From Hydrogenophaga sp. (GTDB lineage Bacteria; Pseudomonadota; Gammaproteobacteria; Burkholderiales; Burkholderiaceae_C): a stretch of 64,000 bases of DNA. The stretch is from positions 1-64,000 of the forward strand of contig NZ_JADMKB010000005.1 of assembly GCF_018780075.1 (NCBI RefSeq). The letters run 5' to 3'. The notes beneath the pieces were generated by a model that worked only from the letters and a program-made list of their open reading frames with translations, was not told the DNA's origin and searched no databases. A program made the position numbers and the translations under genes. The stretch's first letter is position 1. Every line of letters begins with the position of its first letter. Of the stretch, positions 24,965 through 34,217 are shown one piece after another.

Positions 24965-26079
24965 GGACCATCCGCCGCCTGATCTATGGCGAGATCCTCA
25001 TCGCCACCGGATTTGTGTTGCTGGCCTTCCTCTCGCTGTTCTTCTTCTTCGACTTTGTGGAAGAGCTGGGTTCGCTGGGTCAGCCCTCGCGCCTGGACCC
25101 GAAGGTGATCTACGAGATGCGCCACGCCCTGCTGTACGTGGGCCTGCTGATGCCCAGCCGGGTGTACGAGTTGCTGCCCATTTCGGTGTTGATCGGGTCG
25201 GTCGCGGTGCTGGCGCGCCTGGCACAGAGTTCGGAATACACCATCCTGCGCACCAGCGGCCTGGGGCCTTGGAAAGCGCTGCGCACCCTGCTGGGACTGG
25301 GCTTGCTGTTTGTCGCGCTGACCTTCGCCATCGGCGACTACGTGGCCCCCATCGCCGACAAGACGGCCCAGTTGCTCAAGGCCCGCTACCAGGGACGCAT
25401 CAGCCTGGGGCAGACGGGCGCCTGGCTCAAGGAGCGGCAGACCCACAGCAATTTTTCGGTGAACGTGGGTTCGCTCTCGCCTCAGGGTGAACTCGGGGAG
25501 GTCCGCATCTTCGAGTTCGACAACCAGGGTCTGCTGGTGTCCACGCTGCAAGCTGAAAAAGGTCAGATCGAAAAAGACACCTCCTGGACCTTGCGCAAGG
25601 TGGTTCGCCGCGAGTTCGAGACGTCGGGGCAGCAGTCGGCCAAGATTGTCAAGAGCGTGCACCGGACGTATCACTGGCCCAGCAGCATTTCGGCGGAGAT
25701 GATCTCGGTCGCCTTGCTGAAGCCCGACCGCATGCGCACGGCGGACCTGTACGCCTACGTGCAGCACCTGGAAGCCAACGGTCAGACCGCCCAGCGCTAC
25801 GAAATCGAGTTCTGGCGAAAGGTGTTCTACCCGCTCAGCTGCCTGGTGATGGTGGTGCTGGCGCTGCCTTTTGCCTACTTCCATTTCCGCAGCGGCGGGA
25901 TCACGGGCTATGTGTTTGGCGGCGTGATGATCGGCATCAGCTTCTTCCTGCTGAACAACGTCTTCGGGCACATCGGCAACCTCAACCATTGGCGCCCCTG
26001 GCTCGCGGCGGCGTCTCCGGCCATCATCTATTCCTTCGTCTCGCTCGGTGCCTTCGGTTGGCTCGTGCTGCGGCGGTGA
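24961..26079 (+). CDS. lptG: LPS export permease LptG
   Basis: A 372-residue partner of LptF: RTIRRLIYGEI at the N terminus, membrane segments at about 12-35, 55-80 and 98-120, a periplasmic domain, then three C-terminal segments beginning with FWRKVFYPLSCLVMVVLALPF, whose coupling helix contacts LptB. It forms the LptB2FG complex with the upstream gene product. Translation is coupled to lptF by a 4-bp overlap, and cbiX follows 5 bp later. Confidence 0.94.
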   Translation: MRTIRRLIYGEILIATGFVLLAFLSLFFFFDFVEELGSLGQPSRLDPKVIYEMRHALLYVGLLMPSRVYELLPISVLIGSVAVLARLAQSSEYTILRTSGLGPWKALRTLLGLGLLFVALTFAIGDYVAPIADKTAQLLKARYQGRISLGQTGAWLKERQTHSNFSVNVGSLSPQGELGEVRIFEFDNQGLLVSTLQAEKGQIEKDTSWTLRKVVRREFETSGQQSAKIVKSVHRTYHWPSSISAEMISVALLKPDRMRTADLYAYVQHLEANGQTAQRYEIEFWRKVFYPLSCLVMVVLALPFAYFHFRSGGITGYVFGGVMIGISFFLLNNVFGHIGNLNHWRPWLAAASPAIIYSFVSLGAFGWLVLRR

Positions 26080-26084
26080 ACCCC

Positions 26085-26450
26085 ATGCAAGGTGTGATCG
26101 TGTTTGCCCATGGTTCGCGCGATCCGTTGTGGCGCGCGCCGGTGGAGGCGGTGGCCGAACAGATTCGGCGCACCGATCCGCACGCCAAAGTGGCCTGTGC
26201 CTACCTGGAGCTCTGCGAACCCGATCTCCAGTCGGCCGCCAGCGCCCTGCTGGCCCAAGGTGCCACCCGGGTGCGGGTGCTTCCGCTGTTTTTTGGCATG
26301 GGCAAACACGCCCGGGAAGACCTGCCCGTGCTGATGGCCGAGCTGGCCGCGTCTCACCCCCACGTGGTGTTTGAACAGCTGGCGACCGCCGGCGAAGACC
26401 CCCGACTCACCGCGCTGCTCGCTCACATCGCCCTGGAACCCCGCACATGA
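26085..26450 (+). CDS. cbiX: CbiX/SirB-type sirohydrochlorin chelatase
   Basis: A 121-residue short-form chelatase. VIVFAHGSRDPLW near the N terminus supplies the metal-binding His, and VLPLFFGMGKHAREDLP supplies the second His. Such small CbiXS proteins insert iron or cobalt into sirohydrochlorin. Here, next to cysB and in a genome with a siroheme-dependent CysI, siroheme production is the likely role. The stop overlaps the cysB start by 4 bp. Confidence 0.85.
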   Translation: MQGVIVFAHGSRDPLWRAPVEAVAEQIRRTDPHAKVACAYLELCEPDLQSAASALLAQGATRVRVLPLFFGMGKHAREDLPVLMAELAASHPHVVFEQLATAGEDPRLTALLAHIALEPRT

Positions 26451-27391
26451 ATTTGCACCAGTTCCGCTTCGTGCAGGAAGCGGTGCGCCGCAACCTCAAC
26501 CTGACCGAAGCGGCCAAGGCGCTGCACACCTCGCAACCGGGGGTGTCCAAAGCCATCATCGAGCTCGAAGACGAGCTGGGCATCGAGATCTTTGCGCGGC
26601 ACGGCAAGCGCATCAAGCGCGTCACCGAGCCCGGCCTCCAGGTGCTCAAGAGCATCGAGGTCATCCTGCGTGAGGTGAACAACCTCAAGCGCATCGGCGA
26701 GCAGTACGCCGCCCAGGACAGCGGCACGCTGTCGATTGCAACCACACACACCCAGGCGCGTTATGTGCTCCCGGGACCGGTGGCGAAACTGAGACAGGCC
26801 TACCCCAAGGTGGCGATCAGCCTGCACCAGGGCTCGCCCGATCAGGTGGCGAAGATGCTGATGGAAGAGGTGGCTGAGATCGGCATGGCGACCGAGTCGC
26901 TGACCAACTACCCCGACCTGGTCACCCTGCCCTGCTACGAGTGGCAGCACGTGCTGGTGTTCCCGCACGATCACCCCCTGGTGAGCCGCGATCGCATCAC
27001 GCTCGAAGATCTGGCCCAGGTGCCGCTGATCACCTACCACCCCAGTTTCACGGGCCGCACCCGCATCGACCAGGCCTTTGCCCTGCGCCACCTGCGGCCC
27101 AACATCGTGCTCGAAGCCATCGACTCCGACGTGATCAAAACCTACGTCAAGCTGGGCATGGGGGTGGGCATCGTGGCCGAAATGGCCATGCAGGGCGACA
27201 ACGCGACGCCCGATCTGGTGGCCCGCCCCGGAGCACAGCTGTTCGGCCACAACCTGGCACGTGTCGCCTTCAAACGCGGCAGCTACCTGCGCCAGTTCGT
27301 GCTGCGGTTCGCCGAGCTGCTGAGCGACCGGCTTTCGCGTGAACTGATCATGAAAGCCATGAGCGGGACGCCGGACGACTATGAACTTTGA
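26447..27391 (+). CDS. cysB: LysR-type regulator of cysteine biosynthesis, CysB
   Basis: A 314-residue LysR regulator with the CysB-type helix-turn-helix (MNLHQFRFVQEAVRRNLNLT, ALHTSQPGVSKAI) and the long effector domain with TTHTQARYVLP, which binds N-acetylserine or sulfate. CysB activates sulfate uptake and reduction genes; the cys cluster at 39.7-45.7 kb is the likely target. It is coupled to cbiX by a 4-bp overlap. One of the dispersed GC-rich repeats follows directly. Confidence 0.93.
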   Translation: MNLHQFRFVQEAVRRNLNLTEAAKALHTSQPGVSKAIIELEDELGIEIFARHGKRIKRVTEPGLQVLKSIEVILREVNNLKRIGEQYAAQDSGTLSIATTHTQARYVLPGPVAKLRQAYPKVAISLHQGSPDQVAKMLMEEVAEIGMATESLTNYPDLVTLPCYEWQHVLVFPHDHPLVSRDRITLEDLAQVPLITYHPSFTGRTRIDQAFALRHLRPNIVLEAIDSDVIKTYVKLGMGVGIVAEMAMQGDNATPDLVARPGAQLFGHNLARVAFKRGSYLRQFVLRFAELLSDRLSRELIMKAMSGTPDDYEL

Positions 27392-27419
27392 CCCCCCCCC
27401 GCGCCGGCCTGACGGCCGT

Positions 27420-27480
27420 CACCCCCCAGGGGGCAACACCTGTGGCCCGGCGAAGCCGGTTCCACGGTGTTCTGGCTGGG
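27420..27480 (+). repeat. Dispersed intergenic repeat, copy 1
   Basis: A GC-rich block containing gggggcaac, ggcccggcgaagccggttcc and cggtgttctgg. Close copies occur at 44,349-44,413 (same orientation) and 61,361-61,420 (inverted). All lie between genes, so it is a genome-wide interspersed element. Confidence 0.75.
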
Positions 27481-27505
27481 GTTACCTTGATCGCCGGACA
27501 TTGAC

Positions 27506-28684
27506 ATGGCAACTCTCATACCCAGCACCCCAGCCCTCACCTCCCGCCTGCCCAACGTGGGCACGACCATCTTCACCGTCATGTCCACCCTGGCGACCGA
27601 GGTGGGCGCCGTCAATCTGGGTCAGGGGTTTCCTGATTTCAATTGCGACCCCGCGCTGGTGGACGCGGTCACCCACGCCATGCAGGCGGGCCACAACCAG
27701 TACCCGCCCATGCCGGGTGTACCCGCGCTGCGCCAGGCCATGGCGGCCAAGATGCAGGCGCTTTACGGCCTGCGCAGCGACGCCGCCACCGAGATCACGG
27801 TCACGGCGGGTGCCACGCAGGCCATCCTCACCGCCATCCTGGCCGTGGTGCATCCGGGCGACGAGGTCATCGTGCTCGAGCCCTGCTACGACAGCTACGT
27901 GCCCAACATCGAGTTGGCCGGTGGTGTGGCCGTGCGCGTGCCGCTCACGCCGGGCAGCTTCCGGCCCGACTTCGACCTGATCCGCGCCGCCCTCACGCCG
28001 CGCACCCGCGCGCTCATCATCAACAGCCCGCACAACCCCAGCGGCCAGGTGTGGAGCGATGCCGACATGTTGCAGTTGCAGGAGCTGCTGGCGCCCACCG
28101 ACGTGCTGCTCATCAGCGACGAGGTGTACGAACACATGGTGTTCGACGGCCAGCAGCACCAGAGCGCGGCGCGTTTCCCCGGCCTGGCAGCGCGTGCCTT
28201 CATCATCAGCAGCTTCGGCAAGACCTACCACGTGACCGGCTGGAAGGTGGGCACCGTGGTGGCGCCTGTGCCGCTCACGGCCGAGTTCCGCAAGGTGCAC
28301 CAGTTCAACGTGTTCACCGTGAACACGCCCATGCAGCACGCACTGGCTGCCCACATGGCCGACCCGGCGCCCTATCTGCAGCTGAGCGCTTTCTATCAGC
28401 GCAAGCGCGACCTGTTCCGCGAAGGCCTGGCCAGCACCCGCTTCACGCTGCTGCCGGGCCAGGGCACCTACTTCCAGTGCGTGGGCATCGGTGATCTGGC
28501 GGTGCCCGAACGCGACCTGCCCGAGGCCGACTTCTGCCAGTGGCTCACGCGCGAGATCGGCGTCGCGGCCATTCCGCTTTCGGCGTTCTACGGCAACGGG
28601 TTTGACCAGAAGGTGATCCGTTTCTGCTTTGCAAAGAAAGACGACACGCTGCACAGCGCCCTGCAGCGGCTGGCCCGTCTGTAG
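27506..28684 (+). CDS. Methionine/aromatic aminotransferase (YbdL-like, PLP fold type I)
   Basis: A 392-residue class I aminotransferase with VNLGQGFPDFNCDP, NQYPPMPGVPALR, TVTAGATQAI, NSPHNPSG, the Asp of LISDEVYEHMVF, and the PLP Lys in SSFGKTYHVTGWKVG. The order and spacing match the methionine aminotransferase YbdL/kynurenine aminotransferase group, which moves amino groups from methionine or aromatic residues to 2-oxo acids and often takes part in methionine salvage. It is monocistronic and converges on hrpA. Confidence 0.85.
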   Translation: MATLIPSTPALTSRLPNVGTTIFTVMSTLATEVGAVNLGQGFPDFNCDPALVDAVTHAMQAGHNQYPPMPGVPALRQAMAAKMQALYGLRSDAATEITVTAGATQAILTAILAVVHPGDEVIVLEPCYDSYVPNIELAGGVAVRVPLTPGSFRPDFDLIRAALTPRTRALIINSPHNPSGQVWSDADMLQLQELLAPTDVLLISDEVYEHMVFDGQQHQSAARFPGLAARAFIISSFGKTYHVTGWKVGTVVAPVPLTAEFRKVHQFNVFTVNTPMQHALAAHMADPAPYLQLSAFYQRKRDLFREGLASTRFTLLPGQGTYFQCVGIGDLAVPERDLPEADFCQWLTREIGVAAIPLSAFYGNGFDQKVIRFCFAKKDDTLHSALQRLARL

Positions 28685-28755
28685 CGGCCCAGCGTTATCT
28701 GCATCACGTTTCTCCCGCCACGGTGCACCGGCGGGGGCACGGCGCGCATCCGATC

Positions 28756-28772
28756 CGCGGTCGCTGACCGCG
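28756..28772. terminator. GC-rich hairpin between convergent genes
   Basis: A perfect 7-bp stem (cgcggtc / gaccgcg) with a 3-nt loop sits between two convergent genes. There is no T-run, so its role as a terminator is uncertain. Confidence 0.3.
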
Positions 28773-28790
28773 AACTGATGTTCGCTGCGC

Positions 28791-31700
28791 TCAGCTGTTG
28801 AGCTGGCTCCAGGCCTTGTCGATCCGCTTCACGCTCACCGGCTGGGGCGTGCGCAGCTCCTGCGCAAAAAAACTCACGCGCAGTTCTTCGAGCAGCCAGC
28901 GCACTTCCTGCAGGCGCGCGTCCTGCACACCCTTGCGCTCAGCCACCAGGCGCCAGAAGCGCTGGTCCTGCGGGCGCAGTTCGGCCAGTTTGGTGGCGTC
29001 GCGCGCCGGGTCGGCGCGCAGCTTGTCCAGCCGAAGCTGCACCGCTTTCAGGTAACGCGGAAAGTGCTGCAGCTGCGCGTAGGGTGTGGTCAGCAGGAAG
29101 CGCTTGGGCACCAGGCGCTGCAGCTGCTGGCCGATGTCGGTCGCGACGTCGGCCGGCGGGCGGCTGTCCTTGAGCTTGCGAGCGGCGGCCGCGTACTCGG
29201 TGAGGATCAGGCCCGCGTTGCGCGCGATCTCGGATGAGATCAGCGTCAGCCGGCCACGGCCCTCGTCCAGCCGCTTCTTGAACGCGGCCTCGTCGGTGGG
29301 CAGCGGATCGGCCAGGAAGGCGCGGTCCAGCGCAAGTTCGATGATCTGGTTGCGCAGTTCTTCCAGTGTGCCGCCGCCCGATCCGCTGTCCGTCTTGCCC
29401 ACCTGCATGTAGGCCGTGGCCATGGTCATCAGGCCCGGCAAGTTCTTTTCGAGGTACTTCAACGCGTCGCGGATCTGCAGCGCGAACAGGCGGCGCAGGC
29501 CCTCGCGGTGGCGTGCCATCGCCACCTCGGGCTCGTCGAACACCTCGATGCCGACCGCGTCGCCGAGGTCCATCAGCGCCGGGAAGCCGATCAGTGTCTG
29601 CCCGCCCTTGCGGATCTCCATCAACTCGGGCAGTTCGCCGAAATCCCAGCTGGTGTGGCGCTGGGTGGCGCTGGCCGCGGGTGCGGCCGGCGCTTCGGCC
29701 GCGACGCGGCGCGCACCGCCTGCGCTGGCGGGCGCCGGAACCGCCTTGGGCTCGGGCGCTGCCGGGCGCAGACTGTCCAGCTTCAAGGACGCCAGCGCCT
29801 GGAAGGCACCGCGCGCCTGGCCGCCCAGCTCGGCCTTGAGCGCGGCGAGGCTGCGCCCCTGGCCGAGCTGGCGGCCGTGTTCGTCCACCACGCGCAGGTG
29901 CATGAAGTGGTGCGGTGTGAGCATGTCGACCTTGATGTCGTTGCGCACGATGTCGAGCTGTGTCGCCTCGCGCACCAGTTTCAGCAGCGCGTCCATCAGG
30001 TTGCCAGCGCCGAACACCGCGGGCTCGGTGAGCGCAGCGACGAAACGTTCGGCCGTGGCCGGCAGCGGCACCAGGCGCGAACGCGGGCGCTGATGCAGGG
30101 TCTTGAGCAGCGCGAGCAGCTTCTCTTTCAGCATGCCGGGCACCAGCCAGTCGCAGCGGTCTTCGCTCACCTGGTTGAGCGCAAAGATCGGCACCGTGAC
30201 GCTCAATCCATCGCGCGGGTCGCCGGGCTCGTGCAGGTAGGTGCAGGCGCAGTCCACGCCGCCCAGGCGCAGCGTCTTGGGAAACGCCTGCGTGGTGATG
30301 CCGGCCGCCTCGTGGCGCATCAGCTCTTCTTTGGTCAGCAGCAAGAGCTTGGGGTTGAGCTTGACCGCACCCTGGTACCAGCGCTCGAAGCTGGCGCCGT
30401 TGCAGACATCGGCGGGCAGTTGCTGGTCGTAGAAGGCATAGATCAGCTCGTCGTCCACCAGCACGTCTTGCCGGCGCGACTTGTGCTCCAGCTCCGCCAC
30501 CTGCTTCACCAGCTTCTGGTTCGCGGCCAAGAACGGCAGGCGGGTCTCCCAGTCCCCGGCGACCAGCGCTTCGCGGATGAAGATTTCGCGTGCGCCCGCC
30601 GGGTCCACCCGACCGTAGTCGGTGCGGCGGTTGTGATAGACCACCAGGCCGTAGAGCGTGGCGCGTTCCAGCGCCGAGACGCGGGCCGCTTTCTTTTCCC
30701 AGTGCGGGTCCAGCAACTGCTTTTTCAGCAGGTGCGTGCCCACCTGCTCCAGCCAGGTCGGATCGATGTTGGCGATGCCCCGGCCAAACAGGCGCGTGGT
30801 CTCGACCAGCTCGGCGCAGACGATCCAGCGCCCGGGCTTCTTGCTCAGGTTCGCGCCCGGGTGGCGGTAAAACTTGATGCCGCGCGCGCCCAGGTACCAG
30901 TCTTCGGCCTCGCTCTTCTGGCCGATGTTGCCGAGCAGACCCGAGAGCATGGCCAGGTGCAGCTGTTCGTAGCTCGCCGGCTGCGTGTTGAGGACCCACT
31001 TGTGTTCGGCCACCACGGTGTGCAGCTGGGTGTGGATGTCGCGCCACTCGCGCACCCGCCGCACGTTGATGAAGTTCTCGCGCAGCAGGTTTTCGTACTG
31101 CCGGTGGCTGAGCTTGTGGTCCTTGCCGTGGCCGCCCTTGGTGTCTTCGAGCCACTTCCAGAGCTTGAGCGTGCCGCTGAACTCGCTCTTCTCGTCGTCG
31201 AATTTGGCGTGCGCCTGGTCGGCCTGGGTCTGCTTGTCCATGGGCCGGTCGCGCACGTCCTGCACGCTCAGGGCCGAGGCGATCACCATCACTTCATCGA
31301 GCGCGCCGCGCTGCTGCGCCTCCAGGATCATGCGGCCCACGCGCGGGTCGAGCGGCAGGCGCGAGAGCGTCTGGCCGATGGGGGTGAGTTCGTTGGCCTC
31401 GTCCACCGCGCCGAGTTCGGAGAGCAGCTGGTAGCCGTCGACGATGGCGCGCTTTTGCGGCGCCTCGATGAAGGCGAAGTCTTCCACCGCGCCCAGGCGC
31501 AGTGCCTTCATGCGCAGGATCACGCCCGCGAGCGAGCTGCGCAGGATCTCGGGGTCGGTGAAGGCCGGCCGGCCGTTGAAGCCGGCTTCGTCGTACAGCC
31601 GGATGCAGATGCCGTCGGCCACGCGGCCGCAGCGGCCGGCGCGCTGGTTGGCCGCCGCCCGGCTGATGGGTTCCACCATCAGCTGCTCGACCTTCTGACG

Positions 31701-32684
31701 GAAGCTGTAGCGCTTGACGCGCGCGGTGCCGGCGTCGATCACGTAGCGGATGCCCGGCACCGTGAGCGAGGTCTCAGCCACGTTCGTGGACAGCACGATG
31801 CGCCGCCCGCTGTGGTCCTGGAAGATGCGGTCCTGCTCGGCCTGCGACAGGCGCGCAAACAGCGGCAGCACCTCGGCGTTGCGCAGCGTGGGGATGTGGC
31901 TGAGGTGCTTGCGCAGGTGGTCGGCCGCCTCGCGGATTTCGCGCTCACCGGGCAGAAAAATCAGGATGTCGCCGCCCTGCGGTGTGCGCCACAACTCGTC
32001 CACGCCATCGGCGATCGCGTTGTTGAGGTCGTACTCGCGGCTTTCTTCAAAGGGTCGGTAGCGCACCTCCACCGGGAAGGTACGGCCCGAGACCTGGATG
32101 ACCGGCGCCGGGCCTTTTTTCGAGGCGAAGTAGTCGGCAAACCGTTGCGCGTCGATGGTCGCCGAGGTCACCACCACCTTCAGGTCGGGCCGGCGCGGCA
32201 GCAGCTGGCGCAGGTAGCCGAGCAGGAAGTCGATGTTGAGCGAGCGCTCATGCGCCTCGTCGATGATGATGGTGTCGTAGGCGCGCAGGTCCGGGTCGGT
32301 CTGCGTCTCGGCCAGCAAAATGCCGTCGGTCATCAGCTTGACCGATGCGTCTTTCGAGAGCCGGTCCTGGAAGCGCACCTTGAAGCCCACCACGTCGCCC
32401 AGTGGCGTCTTCAATTCCTCGGCAATGCGCTTGGCCACGCTGGAGGCCGCGATGCGGCGCGGCTGCGTGTGACCGATCAGCTGCGGGCGCTGACCCGGTT
32501 TCGCATTGAGCTTGCCGCGCCCCATCTGCAGCGCGATCTTGGGCAGTTGCGTGGTCTTGCCCGAACCGGTTTCGCCACAGACGATGACCACCTGGTGCTC
32601 GCGCATGGCGGCCTCGATCTCGTCCCGACGGGCGGAGACGGGCAGGGACTCGGGGAATTCGATGTGCAGCGGCGTGGAGGACAA
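28791..32684 (-). CDS. hrpA: ATP-dependent RNA helicase HrpA
   Basis: A 1297-residue DEAH-box helicase, the usual length of HrpA. Walker A GETGSGKTTQLP lies at 37-48, HTQPRRIAA at 72-80, DEAH at 142-145, SATID, then TNVAETSLTVPGIRYVID and QRAGRCGR (motif VI). An OB-like domain and a long C-terminal DUF3418 region follow. HrpA remodels RNA-protein complexes; in E. coli it acts on fimbrial mRNA and rescues stalled ribosomes. It is divergent from argA, with 87 bp between starts. The complementary strand is open over most of the gene, which is a composition artefact. Confidence 0.95.
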   Translation of the reverse strand: MSSTPLHIEFPESLPVSARRDEIEAAMREHQVVIVCGETGSGKTTQLPKIALQMGRGKLNAKPGQRPQLIGHTQPRRIAASSVAKRIAEELKTPLGDVVGFKVRFQDRLSKDASVKLMTDGILLAETQTDPDLRAYDTIIIDEAHERSLNIDFLLGYLRQLLPRRPDLKVVVTSATIDAQRFADYFASKKGPAPVIQVSGRTFPVEVRYRPFEESREYDLNNAIADGVDELWRTPQGGDILIFLPGEREIREAADHLRKHLSHIPTLRNAEVLPLFARLSQAEQDRIFQDHSGRRIVLSTNVAETSLTVPGIRYVIDAGTARVKRYSFRQKVEQLMVEPISRAAANQRAGRCGRVADGICIRLYDEAGFNGRPAFTDPEILRSSLAGVILRMKALRLGAVEDFAFIEAPQKRAIVDGYQLLSELGAVDEANELTPIGQTLSRLPLDPRVGRMILEAQQRGALDEVMVIASALSVQDVRDRPMDKQTQADQAHAKFDDEKSEFSGTLKLWKWLEDTKGGHGKDHKLSHRQYENLLRENFINVRRVREWRDIHTQLHTVVAEHKWVLNTQPASYEQLHLAMLSGLLGNIGQKSEAEDWYLGARGIKFYRHPGANLSKKPGRWIVCAELVETTRLFGRGIANIDPTWLEQVGTHLLKKQLLDPHWEKKAARVSALERATLYGLVVYHNRRTDYGRVDPAGAREIFIREALVAGDWETRLPFLAANQKLVKQVAELEHKSRRQDVLVDDELIYAFYDQQLPADVCNGASFERWYQGAVKLNPKLLLLTKEELMRHEAAGITTQAFPKTLRLGGVDCACTYLHEPGDPRDGLSVTVPIFALNQVSEDRCDWLVPGMLKEKLLALLKTLHQRPRSRLVPLPATAERFVAALTEPAVFGAGNLMDALLKLVREATQLDIVRNDIKVDMLTPHHFMHLRVVDEHGRQLGQGRSLAALKAELGGQARGAFQALASLKLDSLRPAAPEPKAVPAPASAGGARRVAAEAPAAPAASATQRHTSWDFGELPELMEIRKGGQTLIGFPALMDLGDAVGIEVFDEPEVAMARHREGLRRLFALQIRDALKYLEKNLPGLMTMATAYMQVGKTDSGSGGGTLEELRNQIIELALDRAFLADPLPTDEAAFKKRLDEGRGRLTLISSEIARNAGLILTEYAAAARKLKDSRPPADVATDIGQQLQRLVPKRFLLTTPYAQLQHFPRYLKAVQLRLDKLRADPARDATKLAELRPQDQRFWRLVAERKGVQDARLQEVRWLLEELRVSFFAQELRTPQPVSVKRIDKAWSQLNS

Positions 32685-32771
32685 GGGGGAACTTCAGTCA
32701 AAATCAGGCAACCGGCGATTATCCGCGCCCCAGCCCCTTCAGTCCGCCACAAGACCGCCCTGCCCCGCTCC

Positions 32772-34124
32772 ATGTCCAACGTCTTCAATTTCACCTTCGT
32801 GCCCTGGTTCCGCTCGGTGGCACCCTACATCCACAAGCACCGCAGCAACACGCTGGTGGTGGGCATCGCGGGCGAAGCCATCGCGGCGGGCAAGCTGCAG
32901 AACGTTGCGCAGGACCTGGCCCTGATCCAGAGCATGGGCGTGAAGATCGTGCTGGTGCACGGCTTTCGCCCACAGGTGAACGAACAACTGCTGGCCAAGG
33001 GCCACACACCCAAATACTCGCACGGCATGCGCATCACCGACTCGGTGGCCCTGGACTGCGCGCAGGAGGCCGCCGGTCAGCTGCGCTACGAGATCGAGGC
33101 CGCGTTCAGCCAGGGCCTGCCCAACACGCCCATGGCCGGCGCCACGGTGCGCGTGATCTCGGGCAACTTCGTCACGGCGCGCCCGGTGGGTCTGATGGAC
33201 GGTGTGGACTTTCAGCACTCGGGCCTGGTGCGCAAGATCGACACCGAAGGCATCCAGCGCACGCTGGACATGGGCGCGCTGGTGCTGCTCTCGCCGTTTG
33301 GTTTTTCGCCCACGGGCGAGGCCTTCAACCTCACCATGGAAGACGTCGCCACCTCGGTGGCCGTGGCGCTGCAGGCCGACAAGCTGATGTTCCTGACCGA
33401 GGTGCCGGGCATCGCGCTCGACGCGGGAGCGCCGCACCCGGCCCACGACAGCGCCATCGACACCGAACTGCCACTGGCCGATGCCAAGAAGCTGCTGAAG
33501 GTCCTGCCCGCGCCCACCCAGCCCACCGACACGGCCTTCTACCTGCAGCACTGCATCCGTGCCTGCGAGGGTGGCGTGGAACGCAGCCACATCCTGCCGT
33601 TTGCGGTCGATGGCGCACTCCTGCTGGAGATCTACACCCACGACGGCATTGGCACCATGGTGGTGGACGAAAAACTGGAGAGCGTGCGCGAGGCCACGAT
33701 GGACGACGTGAGCGGCATCGTGGCGCTGATCGAGCCGTTCGAAAAGGATGGCACGCTGGTCAAGCGCGACCGCACCGAGATCGAGCGTGACGCCGGCAAC
33801 TACACCATCATCGAACACGACGGCGTGATCTTCGGCTGCGCTGCGCTCTACCCTTACCCCGAGGCCCGCACCGGCGAGATGGCCGCGCTCACCGTGTCGC
33901 CCGACACACAGAGCCAGGGCGACGGCGAGCGGCTGCTCAAGCGCATCGAAAGCCGCGCCCGCGCCCAGGGCCTGCAGAGCATCTTCGTGCTCACCACCCG
34001 CACCATGCACTGGTTCCTCAAGCGCGGCTTCGTGCAGGTCAACCCCGAGTGGCTGCCCGAGGCCCGCAAACGCAAATACAACTGGGACCGCAAGAGCCAG
34101 GTGCTGGTGAAAAAGCTGGGTTGA
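32772..34124 (+). CDS. argA: N-acetylglutamate synthase (amino-acid acetyltransferase)
   Basis: The start is ATG 32772 (MSNVFNFTFVPWFRSVAPYI), the family start; an in-frame open stretch upstream is antisense to hrpA and is ignored. The 450-residue enzyme joins an amino-acid-kinase-like domain (1-290; VVGIAGEAIAAGKL, VLVHGFRPQVNE, HGMRITD) with a C-terminal GNAT domain (AALTVSPDTQSQGDGERLLKR). It makes N-acetylglutamate, the first step of arginine synthesis, and the kinase-like domain carries the arginine feedback site. Confidence 0.94.
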   Translation: MSNVFNFTFVPWFRSVAPYIHKHRSNTLVVGIAGEAIAAGKLQNVAQDLALIQSMGVKIVLVHGFRPQVNEQLLAKGHTPKYSHGMRITDSVALDCAQEAAGQLRYEIEAAFSQGLPNTPMAGATVRVISGNFVTARPVGLMDGVDFQHSGLVRKIDTEGIQRTLDMGALVLLSPFGFSPTGEAFNLTMEDVATSVAVALQADKLMFLTEVPGIALDAGAPHPAHDSAIDTELPLADAKKLLKVLPAPTQPTDTAFYLQHCIRACEGGVERSHILPFAVDGALLLEIYTHDGIGTMVVDEKLESVREATMDDVSGIVALIEPFEKDGTLVKRDRTEIERDAGNYTIIEHDGVIFGCAALYPYPEARTGEMAALTVSPDTQSQGDGERLLKRIESRARAQGLQSIFVLTTRTMHWFLKRGFVQVNPEWLPEARKRKYNWDRKSQVLVKKLG

Positions 34125-34217
34125 AGCGCACCGCGCGGCCCGGTTTGACGAACATCAAGCCAGCACCGTGCGATCTGTCCATACTGGTGGATTCAGTGAC
34201 ACCCAGGTGAAAACAGC

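Noticed and set aside
29508-32684. A 3.2-kb open frame antisense to hrpA, continuing in frame into argA
   Set aside because: hrpA on the other strand has full-length family motifs. The antisense frame is open because of high GC and codon bias and has no domain of its own. argA is given its own start at 32,772.
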